Positions 23,716 to 32,196 of a DNA stretch of 40,007 nt are shown here, one piece after another. The stretch lies in the NCBI GenBank assembly GCA_022844015.1, contig JALHMO010000027.1, positions 9,307-49,313 of the forward strand, in the 5' to 3' direction. The DNA is from Reyranella sp. (GTDB taxonomy: Bacteria; Pseudomonadota; Alphaproteobacteria; Reyranellales; Reyranellaceae). Numbering within the stretch: position 1 is the stretch's first letter; each line of letters starts with the position of its first letter. Made by a program: the position numbers and the translations under genes. The notes under the pieces were generated by a model. The model searched no databases. It saw only the letters and a program-made list of their open reading frames with translations, and was not told where the DNA came from.

Positions 23716-24738
23716 ATGATGCACCTGAAGGGTGCGACTGCGGCCGTGGCGGCGCTGTCGCTCATGTTGACCGGAGGGGCGATCGCCCAGGACAAGGCCA
23801 CGGAGCTGCGTTACACCACAGGCGCTCCGGAACGGACGCCGTGGGTCACGCCCCAGCTGCGTCGCTTCGAGCAGGACGTCGCCGAGGAGAGCGGCGGCAA
23901 GCTCAAGATCTCGTCTTTCGTCAACGCCCAGCTTGGCAATGAGCAAGACACGGTACAGCAGGTCGCGCGTGGCCGCATCGACATGGGCGGATTCTCCAAC
24001 GGCGCCGTGGCCCTGATAGCGCCGGAGCTCGCCCTGCTTGGCCTGCCGTTCTTCTTCAAGAACGTCGCCGAGCAGGATTGCACGGTCGACGCCATGACCA
24101 AGACGGTGTCCGACCTGCTGGCCAAGAAGGGCATCAAGTTCCTCGGCTGGACCGAGGTCGGTACCGCCGACATCGTCGGCAAGAAGCCTTATCTGGTGCC
24201 GGCCGACGTCAAAGGCCTCAAGGCGGCTTCGGCGTCCAACAAGGTGTCGGCGGTCATGTGGTCGACGCTGGGCGCCAACCCAACGCCGATCGGCATCACC
24301 GAGATTGCCTCGGCGTTCCAGACCGGCCTGACCGACGTCAACTCGACCGTGATCACCTTCTACCTGCCGTCGGGTCTGGCCAAGGTGGCACCGGTTCTGT
24401 CGCGCGTCGAGCTCGCCGACGCGCCGGGCATCATCCTCATGAACAAGGCGGTCTACGACAAGCTGCCTGCCGCCGAGAAGGCGGCTCTCGACAAGGCCCT
24501 CTCGCGGCGCAGCGCCACCCAGTTGCGCCAGGAAATCCGCGGCTTCGAGGCGACGCTGCGCGACATGCACGTCAAGGCCGGCGGCACGATTGTCACGCCG
24601 ACGCCGGAGCAGCGCGAGCTGTGGCGCAAGGCGCTGGAGCCAGCCTGGCCCAAGATGGTCCAGGAAGTCGGCGGCGAGGCCCCGAGCTTCTACAAGCAGA
24701 TGGAAGCCGCCCGCGCGTCCTGCGAGAAGAAGGCCTAA
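23716..24738 (+). CDS. dctP: TRAP transporter substrate-binding protein DctP
   Basis: A 340-residue periplasmic receptor of a tripartite ATP-independent transporter. Signal peptide about 1-24 (cleavage after AIA), then the DctP fold: ELRYTTGAPERTPW, SGGKLKISSFVNAQLGNEQDTVQQVARGRIDMGGFS, and an ITEIASAFQTGLTDVN hinge segment. The mature protein ends with a Cys-Glu-Lys-Lys tail. A purine-rich GAGGAGGAAA site precedes ATG 23716. It heads a three-gene operon with the small and large membrane subunits. The arginine that usually clamps a ligand carboxylate is not obvious at its usual place, so the substrate class is uncertain. Confidence 0.92.
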   Translation: MMHLKGATAAVAALSLMLTGGAIAQDKATELRYTTGAPERTPWVTPQLRRFEQDVAEESGGKLKISSFVNAQLGNEQDTVQQVARGRIDMGGFSNGAVALIAPELALLGLPFFFKNVAEQDCTVDAMTKTVSDLLAKKGIKFLGWTEVGTADIVGKKPYLVPADVKGLKAASASNKVSAVMWSTLGANPTPIGITEIASAFQTGLTDVNSTVITFYLPSGLAKVAPVLSRVELADAPGIILMNKAVYDKLPAAEKAALDKALSRRSATQLRQEIRGFEATLRDMHVKAGGTIVTPTPEQRELWRKALEPAWPKMVQEVGGEAPSFYKQMEAARASCEKKA

Positions 24739-24747
24739 GCACCCCAG

Positions 24748-25311
24748 ATGACCGGCGCGTCCGACGCGTCCGCGCCACCCGGCGCGGCGCGGGTGCTCGC
24801 GGCGTGGCACCGGGTCGAGTGCTGGATCGCCGTCGCCTGCTTCTCTTTCATTGCCATCATCCTGGTGCTCGACGTGCTGGGCAGGGAGCTCGTCGGTCCC
24901 CTGTTCAACTTTCTGGGGATCGATGCCGGCCCGACCGGCATATTCGCCTCCCAGCGCTTCTCGATCTATGCCCTCGTGGTCGGCGCCTTCGCCGGCATCG
25001 GCATCGCCACGGCGACCGGCAGTCACCTGGTTCCCCGGGTCGGCTTCGGTTGGGCGCCCAAGGCCTGGGGGCCTTGGATGGACCGCCTCGCCGACGTCGT
25101 CACCGGCTGCTTCCTGCTTGCCGTCACCTACTATGGCGTCCTGTTCGTGAACTCCAGCTTCGCTGCCGACCTGCGGGCGCCGGTGCTGAACTGGGCGGTG
25201 TGGCCGTTTCAGATCGCCATTCCCGCCGGTTTCCTGTCGGCGGCCAGCCGCTACTTCATTTACGCGATCTGGCCGTCGTTGCGTCCCCGTCCGCCGGAAT
25301 TCCAGGAATGA
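24748..25311 (+). CDS. dctQ: TRAP transporter small membrane subunit DctQ
   Basis: A 187-residue inner membrane protein with four predicted helices (about 24-44, 69-89, 110-132 and 150-170), as is usual for the TRAP small subunit. It scaffolds the large permease and helps dock DctP. ATG 24748 is 9 bases after the dctP stop, and its own stop overlaps the dctM start (ATGA at 25308). The N-terminal tail is longer and richer in Ala/Pro than the average DctQ. Confidence 0.9.
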   Translation: MTGASDASAPPGAARVLAAWHRVECWIAVACFSFIAIILVLDVLGRELVGPLFNFLGIDAGPTGIFASQRFSIYALVVGAFAGIGIATATGSHLVPRVGFGWAPKAWGPWMDRLADVVTGCFLLAVTYYGVLFVNSSFAADLRAPVLNWAVWPFQIAIPAGFLSAASRYFIYAIWPSLRPRPPEFQE

Positions 25312-26576
25312 CCTCGGTCGCGCTCGTCGGCCTCATCGCGCTGCTTCTGTTCCTGCGCCAGCCTCTCCTGGTGATCCTGCTGGCGGTGGCCGCCTTCGTC
25401 CATATCGTGTGGGGACGCGGGCAGCTCGACTACATCGTCGAGGACATGTGGATCGGTCTCGACAAGGAACTGATCCTGTCGATCCCGCTGTTCATCCTGT
25501 GCGGCAATGTCATGACGCGCGGCTCGATCGCCCAGCGGCTGATCGACATGCTTGCCGCCCTGACGCGCCCGCTGCCCGGCGGCATGGCGGTGGCCTGCGT
25601 GCTCGCCTGCGCGGTGTTCGCCGCGATCTCCGGCTCGTCGATCGTGACCATGCTGGCGATCGGCTCGGTGATGTTCCCGGCAATGCGGCAGGCCGGCTAC
25701 GACGTCAAGTTCACCCTGGGCGCCATCATGTCGGGCGGGACCCTGGGTATCATCATCCCGCCGTCGATCCCGATGATCATCTACGGGCTGGTCACCGAGA
25801 CCTCGATCACCGACCTGTTCGCCGCCGGCTTCGGGCCGGGCATTCTCATCACGGTCGTGCTGTCGGCCTATGCCGTCTGGGTCAATCGCAAGCGCCCGTC
25901 CGAGCGCCTCGATCTGGCCGAGGTCCTCGTGACGCTCCGCCGCGGCGTGTGGGCGCTGCTGATGCCGGTGATCATGCTGGGCGGCATCTACAGCGGCTAC
26001 TTCACCGCCACGGAGGCGGCCGCGGTGGCGCTGGCCTATTCCGTGGTGATCGAGATATTCGTGCACAAGGAGCTGAAGCTCGTCGACTTCTACAACGTCG
26101 TGCTCGAGGCCTCGAAGCTCGGCGGCTCGCTGTTCCCGGTCCTCGCGGTGGCGCTCAGCCTCAACATCATCCTGATCGAGCATCGCGTGCCGCAGGGCAT
26201 GGTGGCCTTCATCCAGGGCTACATCGACAGCCCGATCGCCTTCATGTTGATGATCAACGTCCTGTTGCTGATCGTCGGCTGCCTGATGACCACCGGCGAG
26301 GCGATCCTGGTCCTGGCACCGCTGCTCGCGCCCGTCGCCGCCGCCTACGGCTACGACAAGGTGATCTTCGGGCTGATCATGATCCTGAATCTCGAGATCG
26401 GCTACCTCACGCCGCCGGTCGGTCTCAACCTGATCGTCGCCATGAGCGCCTTCAAGCAGCCGTTCGGCCTGCTGTGCCGTGCTGCACTTCCGTTCATCCT
26501 GCTGATGCTGGGCTGCCTCGTCCTCGTCATCTGGCAGCCCTGGATCGCGATGTACTTCGTGACCGGGAAGTTCTGA
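25308..26576 (+). CDS. dctM: TRAP transporter large permease DctM
   Basis: A 422-residue permease with about 12 membrane segments, which imports the DctP-bound substrate with sodium. Hallmarks are FAAISGSSIVTMLAIGSVMFPAM, GGTLGIIIPPSIPMIIYG and LEIGYLTPPVGLNL, the last two being the paired re-entrant hairpins. Length is typical. ATG 25308 overlaps the dctQ stop. The gene ends 53 bases before the family A palindrome, which should terminate the operon. Confidence 0.95.
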   Translation: MTSVALVGLIALLLFLRQPLLVILLAVAAFVHIVWGRGQLDYIVEDMWIGLDKELILSIPLFILCGNVMTRGSIAQRLIDMLAALTRPLPGGMAVACVLACAVFAAISGSSIVTMLAIGSVMFPAMRQAGYDVKFTLGAIMSGGTLGIIIPPSIPMIIYGLVTETSITDLFAAGFGPGILITVVLSAYAVWVNRKRPSERLDLAEVLVTLRRGVWALLMPVIMLGGIYSGYFTATEAAAVALAYSVVIEIFVHKELKLVDFYNVVLEASKLGGSLFPVLAVALSLNIILIEHRVPQGMVAFIQGYIDSPIAFMLMINVLLLIVGCLMTTGEAILVLAPLLAPVAAAYGYDKVIFGLIMILNLEIGYLTPPVGLNLIVAMSAFKQPFGLLCRAALPFILLMLGCLVLVIWQPWIAMYFVTGKF

Positions 26577-26629
26577 TCTCGTTACGCCCAACGAAGCGAT
26601 TCAACGAAGCGGGGAGGCGCCCGGTGTTG

Positions 26630-26740
26630 GAGAGGGGTCATTGCCGGGAGCGCGCCACTCCAGTGGCGCTCATGGGCTGTGGGATCAACAGGAAGAGAAG
26701 AGCGCCACCGGAGTGGCGCGCTCCCGGCAATGACCCTCTC
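26630..26740. repeat. Family A bipartite palindrome, copy 2, intact, between convergent genes
   Basis: Left arm 26630-26671 (GAGAGGGGTCATTGCCGGGA..., then GCGCGCCACTCCAGTGGCGC) is almost exactly complementary to right arm 26700-26740. Each arm can also fold alone (GCGCCACT-CC-AGTGGCGC). The right end reaches into the stop codon of the quinone oxidoreductase gene, so it probably acts as a two-way terminator. Confidence 0.75.
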
Positions 26741-27731
26741 ACACCGTCAGCATGATCTTGCCGACATGGTCGGCGCGCTCCAGCTCAGCGTGCGCGCCGG
26801 CGGCGTCGGCGAGCGGGAAGGTCTTGTAGATGATCGGCTTGATGGTGCCTGCCTCGAGCAGCGGCCACACCTTCTCCTTCAGGCCCTGCGCCATGCGTCC
26901 CTTGCTGGCGATGCTCTGCGGCCTGAGCGTCGAGCCGGTCAGCGTCAGCCTGTTCACCATGACGATGCCGGCGCTGATCGTCGCCGTCGCGCCCGCCTGC
27001 ACGGCGATGACGACGCAGCGGCCGTCCTGCTTCAGGAGCTGCAGGTTCCTCGGCAGGTAGTCGCCCGCCACCATGTCGAGCACGACGTCGACCCCGCCCG
27101 ACAGCTTCTTCGCCTCGGCCGCCCAGTCGTTGTCCTTGTAGAGGATCGCGTGATCGGCGCCGAGGGTGCGCACTGCCTTTGCCTTCTCCGCTGTGCGCAC
27201 CGTCGTGAACACCGTGGCGCCGAACGCCTTGGCGAGCTGGATCGCCGTCGTGCCGATGCCGCTCGCCCCGCCGTGGATCAGCACGCTCTCGCCGGCCGAC
27301 AGGCGGCCGCGCTCGAAAAGGTTGTGCCATACGGTGAAGTAGGTTTCCGGCAGCGCCGCCGCCCGCAGCATGTCGAAGCCCTTGGGTAGCGGCAGGCATT
27401 GCGGCGCCGGCACGGTGCAGTACTCCGCATAGGAGCCGCCGGGCGTCAGGGCGCAGATCTCGTCACCGATCTTCCACCCGCTGACCCCGCCGCCCAGGGC
27501 CGCCACGGTGCCGGCGGCTTCGAGGCCGGGCAGGTCGGACGCGCCCGGCGGCGGCGGATAGACGCCGGCGCGCTGGGCGATGTCCGGGCGATTGACGCCC
27601 GTCGCCGCGACCTTGATCAGGATCTCGCCGTCCTTGGGCTGCGGCACCGGCCGCGTCGTCGGCACCAGCGCTTCCGGCCCGCCCGGCTTCTTGATCTCGA
27701 CACAGGTCATCGTTGCGGGGAGAGCGCTCAT
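26739..27731 (-). CDS. Zinc-independent quinone oxidoreductase (MDR family)
   Basis: A 330-residue NAD(P)H-dependent medium-chain reductase of the PIG3/quinone oxidoreductase type. The catalytic N-domain has GVNRPDIAQRAGVYPPPPGAS and PGLEAAG, and lacks the Cys/His zinc ligands of alcohol dehydrogenases. The Rossmann domain has VLIHGGASGIGTTAIQLAKAFGA (about 146-168) and ends GKIMLTV. It reduces quinones or reactive enones. ATG 27731 is used (GAAAGG upstream); MTCVEIKKPG, 7 codons later, is an alternative start. It is divergent from the DUF1192 gene with a 66-bp shared gap. Confidence 0.92.
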   Translation of the reverse strand: MSALPATMTCVEIKKPGGPEALVPTTRPVPQPKDGEILIKVAATGVNRPDIAQRAGVYPPPPGASDLPGLEAAGTVAALGGGVSGWKIGDEICALTPGGSYAEYCTVPAPQCLPLPKGFDMLRAAALPETYFTVWHNLFERGRLSAGESVLIHGGASGIGTTAIQLAKAFGATVFTTVRTAEKAKAVRTLGADHAILYKDNDWAAEAKKLSGGVDVVLDMVAGDYLPRNLQLLKQDGRCVVIAVQAGATATISAGIVMVNRLTLTGSTLRPQSIASKGRMAQGLKEKVWPLLEAGTIKPIIYKTFPLADAAGAHAELERADHVGKIMLTV

Positions 27732-27797
27732 GGTCGGCCTTTCGAAGGAGTGGGAGCAATGCTAGGTCTCCCTTAGCCGCATCCGTGGAGCAACGCC

Positions 27798-27986
27798 ATG
27801 GCCTACGACCTCGACGACCTCGACCCCCGGCACAAGAAGAAGCCACCGCTCAACCTCGACAACATGAACATCGAGGACCTGAACGAATATGTCGCCGCGT
27901 TGAAGGCCGAGATCGCGCGCGTCGAAGTCAAGATCAAGGCCAAGCAGAGCCATGCCGCGGCGGCGGCCGCCTTCTTCAAGAAGTAG
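27798..27986 (+). CDS. DUF1192 small coiled protein
   Basis: A 62-residue acidic-then-basic protein of the DUF1192 family, common in alphaproteobacteria and of unknown function. It shows the family pattern DDLDPRHKKKPPLNLDNMNIEDLNEYV, then a short helix (AALKAEIARVEVKIKAKQ), and ends FFKK. GTGGAG lies about 8 bases before ATG 27798. The next gene starts 5 bases after the stop, so they are cotranscribed. Confidence 0.88.
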   Translation: MAYDLDDLDPRHKKKPPLNLDNMNIEDLNEYVAALKAEIARVEVKIKAKQSHAAAAAAFFKK

Positions 27987-27991
27987 GGCCC

Positions 27992-29287
27992 GTGGTCGAC
28001 GCCAGGTTCCTGAAGCCCGACACGCTGGCCTTGCACGCCGGTCAGCATCCCGATCCGGCCACCGGCGCACGCGCCGTGCCGATCTACCAGACGACGTCAT
28101 TCGTGTTCCGCGACGTCGATCATGCCGCCAGCCTGTTCAACCTCGAGGTCGGTGGCCACATCTACAGCCGCATCTCCAACCCCACGGTTGCCGTCTTCGA
28201 GGAGCGAGTCGCGGCGCTGGAGGAGGGTACCGGCGCGCTGGGAGTCGCCAGCGGGCAGGCGGCGTTGCATATCGCCATCGCCACCCTGATGGGGGCCGGC
28301 GACCACATCGTGGCGTCGACTTCGCTCTATGGCGGCACGCGCAACATGCTGGCGCTCACCCTGCCGCGCTTCGGCATCACGACGACGTTCGTCAATCCGC
28401 GCGACCATGACGGCTTTCGCCGCGCCATCGGGCCGGCGACCCGTCTGGTGCTGGGCGAGACGATCGGCAATCCGGGCGGCGAGGTGCTCGACATTCCGGC
28501 GATCGCCGACATCGCCCATGCGGCGGGCATCCCGCTGATGATCGACAATACCTTCGCCTCGCCGGTGCTGTGCCGGCCGCTGACCCTCGGCGCCGACATC
28601 GTCTTCCATTCGGCGACCAAGTTCATCGGCGGCCATGGCGTGGCGATCGGCGGCGTGATCGTCGAGGCCGGCCGCTTCGACTGGGAGCAGTCGGGTAAGT
28701 TCCCGACCTTGACCGAGCCTTACGCCGGCTATCACGGCATCGACTTCACCGAGGAGTTCGGGCCGCACGCCTTCATCATGCGCGCCCGGACCGAGGGCGT
28801 GCGCGACTTCGGCTGCTGCATGGCCCCGCAGACGGCGTTCTATCTGCTGCAGGGGCTGGAAACCTTGCCGCTGCGCATGGCGCGCCATGTCGAGAATGCC
28901 CGCAAGGTGATCGCCTTCCTGAAAGCCAATCCCGCTGTCGAGCGCATCGCCTCACCGGAGCTGCCAGACCATCCCGATCACGCGCTCGCCCAGCGGCTGC
29001 TGCCCAAGGGGGCGGGCTCGATCTTCAGCTTCGACATCAAGGGCGGCCGCGACGCCGGGCGGCGCTTCATCGAGCGGCTACGCCTGTTCTCGCATCTCGC
29101 CAACGTCGGCGATGCCAAATCCCTGGTCATTCATCCGGCGTCGACGACGCATGCCCAGCTCGACGCGGCCGCGCTGCAGCAGGCCGGAATCGGCGAGGGC
29201 ATGATCCGCCTCTCGGTCGGCCTCGAGGATCCCGACGACCTGATCGACGACCTCGGCCAGGCGCTGCGCGCCGCGCTCAAGGGCTGA
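27992..29287 (+). CDS. metY: O-acetylhomoserine sulfhydrylase (Cys/Met metabolism PLP enzyme)
   Basis: A 431-residue PLP enzyme of the Cys/Met metabolism family, larger than cystathionine enzymes and typical of O-acetylhomoserine sulfhydrylase, which makes homocysteine from O-acetylhomoserine and sulfide. The PLP lysine is K210 in FHSATKFIGGHG; IYQTTSFVF, YSRISNPT and GVASGQAALH are the other family marks. The start is GTG 27992, since the only in-frame room after the DUF1192 stop is 5 bases. The alpha/beta hydrolase gene begins 2 bases after its stop. A related O-succinylhomoserine activity cannot be excluded. Confidence 0.92.
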   Translation: MVDARFLKPDTLALHAGQHPDPATGARAVPIYQTTSFVFRDVDHAASLFNLEVGGHIYSRISNPTVAVFEERVAALEEGTGALGVASGQAALHIAIATLMGAGDHIVASTSLYGGTRNMLALTLPRFGITTTFVNPRDHDGFRRAIGPATRLVLGETIGNPGGEVLDIPAIADIAHAAGIPLMIDNTFASPVLCRPLTLGADIVFHSATKFIGGHGVAIGGVIVEAGRFDWEQSGKFPTLTEPYAGYHGIDFTEEFGPHAFIMRARTEGVRDFGCCMAPQTAFYLLQGLETLPLRMARHVENARKVIAFLKANPAVERIASPELPDHPDHALAQRLLPKGAGSIFSFDIKGGRDAGRRFIERLRLFSHLANVGDAKSLVIHPASTTHAQLDAAALQQAGIGEGMIRLSVGLEDPDDLIDDLGQALRAALKG

Positions 29288-29289
29288 CC

Positions 29290-30078
29290 ATGAAGCTCAT
29301 CGTCAACGGCGAGACAGTGTTCGCGACGACAGGCGGCGTCGATTTCGATGCCGCGAAGCCTGCGATCGTATTCCTGCATGGCGCCGGCTTCGACCGCACG
29401 ATCTGGCGGCTGCAGACGCGCTGGTTCGCCCATCACGGGCGAAGCGTGCTGGCGATCGACTTTCCCGCCCATGGCTGGTCGGGCGGCGAACCGCTCGACA
29501 GCATCGCGGCGATGGCCGACTGGACGGCCGCCCTGATCGACGCAGCGGGGCTGAAGAGCGCCGCGCTGGTCGGTCATTCGATGGGTGCGCTGGTGGCGGT
29601 CGAGGCGGCGGCGCGCTTTCCCGGCAAGGTGCGCGGCCTCGGCCTGTGCGGTGTTGCGGCGGAGATGCCGGTGCATCCCGAGATGCTGGCCTCGGCCAAG
29701 GACGGTACGCTCAAGGTCCAGGAGCTGATGACCTTCTGGGGCATCGGCAGCGCGCTGCACAAGGGCGGCATGGTCTCGCCCGGCCTGTGGCTGCGGCGCG
29801 AATCGCTGGCCGTTCTGTCGCGCAACCGGCCGGGCGTGATTCATGCCGACCTCGCCGCCTGCAATGCCTACAAGGACGCCGTTGCGCGCGGCGCCGCGAT
29901 CGAGTGCCCGACCGTGCTGGTGCTGGGCGATGGCGATCTCATGACTCCAGCAACCAAAGCCAGGCCGCTTGCCGGTGCGATCGCCGGCGCGCGCACGGTG
30001 ACGATCGCAAACAGCGGCCATTTCATGCTGGTCGAGCGACCCGACGAGACGCTGGAGGCCTTGAAGCCCAGTGTCTGA
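29290..30078 (+). CDS. Alpha/beta hydrolase
   Basis: A 262-residue alpha/beta-hydrolase. The oxyanion loop is FLHGAGFDRTIW, the nucleophile S97 sits in VGHSMGA, the acid is likely an Asp in LVLGDGDLMTPA, and the base is the His of NSGHFMLVERPD. No signal peptide is seen, so it is cytoplasmic. It starts 2 bases after metY and overlaps the next gene by 8 bases. The family cannot tell esterase from lactonase or C-C hydrolase. Position next to metY is suggestive of removing an acyl-homoserine by-product, but this is speculation. Confidence 0.88.
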   Translation: MKLIVNGETVFATTGGVDFDAAKPAIVFLHGAGFDRTIWRLQTRWFAHHGRSVLAIDFPAHGWSGGEPLDSIAAMADWTAALIDAAGLKSAALVGHSMGALVAVEAAARFPGKVRGLGLCGVAAEMPVHPEMLASAKDGTLKVQELMTFWGIGSALHKGGMVSPGLWLRRESLAVLSRNRPGVIHADLAACNAYKDAVARGAAIECPTVLVLGDGDLMTPATKARPLAGAIAGARTVTIANSGHFMLVERPDETLEALKPSV

Positions 30079-30838
30079 TCGGATCGTGTCTGAGCGGATC
30101 GTGCCTGAGCGGGTCGCCCTCGTCACCGGCTCGACCTCTGGGATCGGTGCGGCGGTCGCGCGTCGGCTGGCACGAGACGGCTACACTGTGGCGCTTCACG
30201 GCCGGCGGCCGGAGGAGATGGTGGCGCCGATGCTCGCCGGATTGCCACGCGCCAGCTATCACCGCGTCGATCTCGCCGATCCGGCCGAAGCCGCCCGGTT
30301 GGTGCCCGGGGTGATCGCTCGCCATGGCCGCCTCGATACGCTGGTCAACAATGCCGGCGAGACGTCGGTCGTTCCGCATGCCGACCTCAAGGCGGCGACG
30401 CCAGCCCTGTGGCATCGCATGATGGACGTGAACCTGATCGCGCCATGGCTGCTGATCGCCGAGGCCGAAGCCGCCCTCCGCAAGTCGGCGGAACAGGGCC
30501 GGCCGGCCAGCATCGTCAACATCGGCAGCCACGCCGGCTACCGTCCGAAGGGAGCGTCGATTCCCTATGCGACCGCCAAGGCCGCGCTGCATCACGTGAC
30601 GCGCCTGCTGGCCCTGACGCTCGCGCCGGCGATCCGGGTCAACTGCGTGGCGCCGGGCCTGGTCGATACGCCGATGAGCGCCGGCTGGGAGGCGTCCTAT
30701 GCCCTGTGGAACAGCAGGGCGCCGATGCGACGGTCGGCGCGCCCCGAGGACATCGCCGATCTGGTGGCAGCGCTCACCGCCAACGACTACGTTACCGGGG
30801 AAATCGTCATCGCCGACGGTGGGTTGAACCTCACCTAG
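30071..30838 (+). CDS. Short-chain dehydrogenase/reductase
   Basis: A 255-residue SDR. The cofactor motif TGSTSGIG is at 19-26, NNAG follows in the fourth strand, the catalytic Y166-x3-K170 is in PYATAKAAL with the preceding Ser in NIGSHAG, and the protein ends ADGGLNLT. The gene has GTG codons at 30071, 30086 and 30101 because its first 45 bases are three imperfect 15-bp repeats (SDRIV-SERIV-PERVA). GGAGG at 30054 best fits GTG 30071. It overlaps the hydrolase stop. Substrate unknown. Confidence 0.88.
   Translation: MSDRIVSERIVPERVALVTGSTSGIGAAVARRLARDGYTVALHGRRPEEMVAPMLAGLPRASYHRVDLADPAEAARLVPGVIARHGRLDTLVNNAGETSVVPHADLKAATPALWHRMMDVNLIAPWLLIAEAEAALRKSAEQGRPASIVNIGSHAGYRPKGASIPYATAKAALHHVTRLLALTLAPAIRVNCVAPGLVDTPMSAGWEASYALWNSRAPMRRSARPEDIADLVAALTANDYVTGEIVIADGGLNLT
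30073..30117. repeat. Three imperfect 15-bp tandem repeats at the SDR start
   Basis: Units TCTGATCGGATCGTG, TCTGAGCGGATCGTG and CCTGAGCGGGTCGCC run in frame. They encode SDRIV, SERIV and PERVA and multiply the possible GTG start codons. Confidence 0.6.
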
Positions 30839-30856
30839 CCAGACACGGAGGAAGCC

Positions 30857-31684
30857 ATGAACGTCCAGACCTTGCCGCCGGGCTACAAGACTGCGCCCTG
30901 GACGCCGCCCGACACGATCACCGGCGCGATGCTGGCCGAGGCCAGCGCCAAGCTGATCGACCTCCTGCGCATTCGCACCCAGCCTATCGGCATGCGGCTG
31001 TTCGAGGACCCCAAGGACATGGAGGCCATCAAGGGCCTGCGCAAGCCGACCGACGGCTTCAAGTTCACCATGTGCCAGATGGTGACGCAGGCGCGCTGGT
31101 ACGGCTTCACGCTCGGCATCACCGTCGACAACACGCGCGGCGGCAATTGCGGCGGCGTGGTCGGCCTCAACCATCCGGGCGAGGGCTTCCTCTCGGGCGA
31201 TCACATGAACGGCGTGTGGTTCGGCAACAAGGAGGCGTCGGCGGCGCACCAGGCGCAGATGCCGCGCGTGCCGCACGGCACCTATAACGGGCTCGTCGTG
31301 TCGCCGCTGCGCTCGGCCCGCCTCGATCCGCCCGACATCTGCCTGTTCTACGGCACGCCGGGCCAGATGATCTATTTCATCAACGGCCTGCAGTTCCATC
31401 GCTACCGCCGCTACGATTTCACCGTCACCGGCGAGAGCGCCTGCGCCGATTCGTGGGGCCGCGCGCTCGCCACGCGCCAGACCTCGCTGTCGCTGCCGTG
31501 CTACGCCGAGCGGCGCTATGGCGGTGTCGCCGACGACGAGCTGCTGATGGCGTGCCCGCCGGACGAGTTCCTGCGCGCCATCGAGGGCATGGGCCATCTC
31601 GGCAAGAACGGCCTGCGCTATCCGTTCCCGCCCTACGGCGCGGCGATGGACCCCGCCTTCGGCATGGCCAAGAGCTACGGCTGA
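30857..31684 (+). CDS. DUF169 family protein
   Basis: A 275-residue protein of the DUF169 family, whose function is not established. Features: a short N-terminal helix pair (AKLIDLLRIRTQPIGMRLF), several well-spaced Cys residues (TMCQMV, GNCGGV, PDICLFY, ESACADSW, LPCYAERRYGG, LMACPPDEF) that could bind a metal or a cofactor, and the terminal GLRYPFPPYG. A GGAGGAA ribosome site lies 8 bases before ATG 30857. It is 18 bases after the SDR and probably in the same operon. No membrane segment or signal is seen. Confidence 0.85.
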   Translation: MNVQTLPPGYKTAPWTPPDTITGAMLAEASAKLIDLLRIRTQPIGMRLFEDPKDMEAIKGLRKPTDGFKFTMCQMVTQARWYGFTLGITVDNTRGGNCGGVVGLNHPGEGFLSGDHMNGVWFGNKEASAAHQAQMPRVPHGTYNGLVVSPLRSARLDPPDICLFYGTPGQMIYFINGLQFHRYRRYDFTVTGESACADSWGRALATRQTSLSLPCYAERRYGGVADDELLMACPPDEFLRAIEGMGHLGKNGLRYPFPPYGAAMDPAFGMAKSYG

Positions 31685-31685
31685 C

Positions 31686-32189
31686 GTGCTGTTCGTCGTC
31701 GCCTGGCCGGTGCTGGCGCAGGCCGACGACACCGCCCTGCGCCGGTTGCGTGCGCAGTATCACCCCGGCGAGGCCGACCTGATCGGCCCGCATTTCACCC
31801 TGGTTTTCGGCGAGGAGCCGAGCCAGGAAGCGCGCTTGCGCGAGGCGTTGGCCGGCCTGTCACGGCGGCCGTTCTGGTTCCTGCTCGACCGCCTCGTGCG
31901 CCACGACCTCGCGCCGCCCTCCCGTCGGGCCTATCTCCTCGCGTCGCCGTCCGACGGTGCGGCCGAACTGGTCGACCTCTACGAGACGCTCGCCTCGCGG
32001 CTTGGCCGCGAAGCTTTCGAGCCGCACATCACGGTGGGTCTGTTCGACCACGCCGCGGCTGCCGAGCAGGTGGCGCGCATTGTCGAGCGCCAGCACCTGC
32101 CCATGCACGGCCGTGTCGAGGAACTGGCCCTGCTGCGTCGCGATGGCGACGCGCTGGAAACGCTGCTGACTGCGCGGCTGGGCGGCTAG
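31686..32189 (+). CDS. 2H phosphoesterase (2'-5' RNA ligase-like)
   Basis: A 167-residue protein of the 2H superfamily, with both signature motifs H36-F-T38 (PHFTLVF) and H114-I-T116 (PHITVGLF) on a two-lobed fold. Such enzymes act on 2',3'-cyclic or 2'-5'-linked nucleotides. The start is GTG 31686, immediately after the DUF169 stop (TGAC-GTG), which implies translational coupling. The C-terminus converges on pdxH with a 7-base gap, leaving no room for a terminator. Confidence 0.85.
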   Translation: MLFVVAWPVLAQADDTALRRLRAQYHPGEADLIGPHFTLVFGEEPSQEARLREALAGLSRRPFWFLLDRLVRHDLAPPSRRAYLLASPSDGAAELVDLYETLASRLGREAFEPHITVGLFDHAAAAEQVARIVERQHLPMHGRVEELALLRRDGDALETLLTARLGG

Positions 32190-32196
32190 CCTTCGA

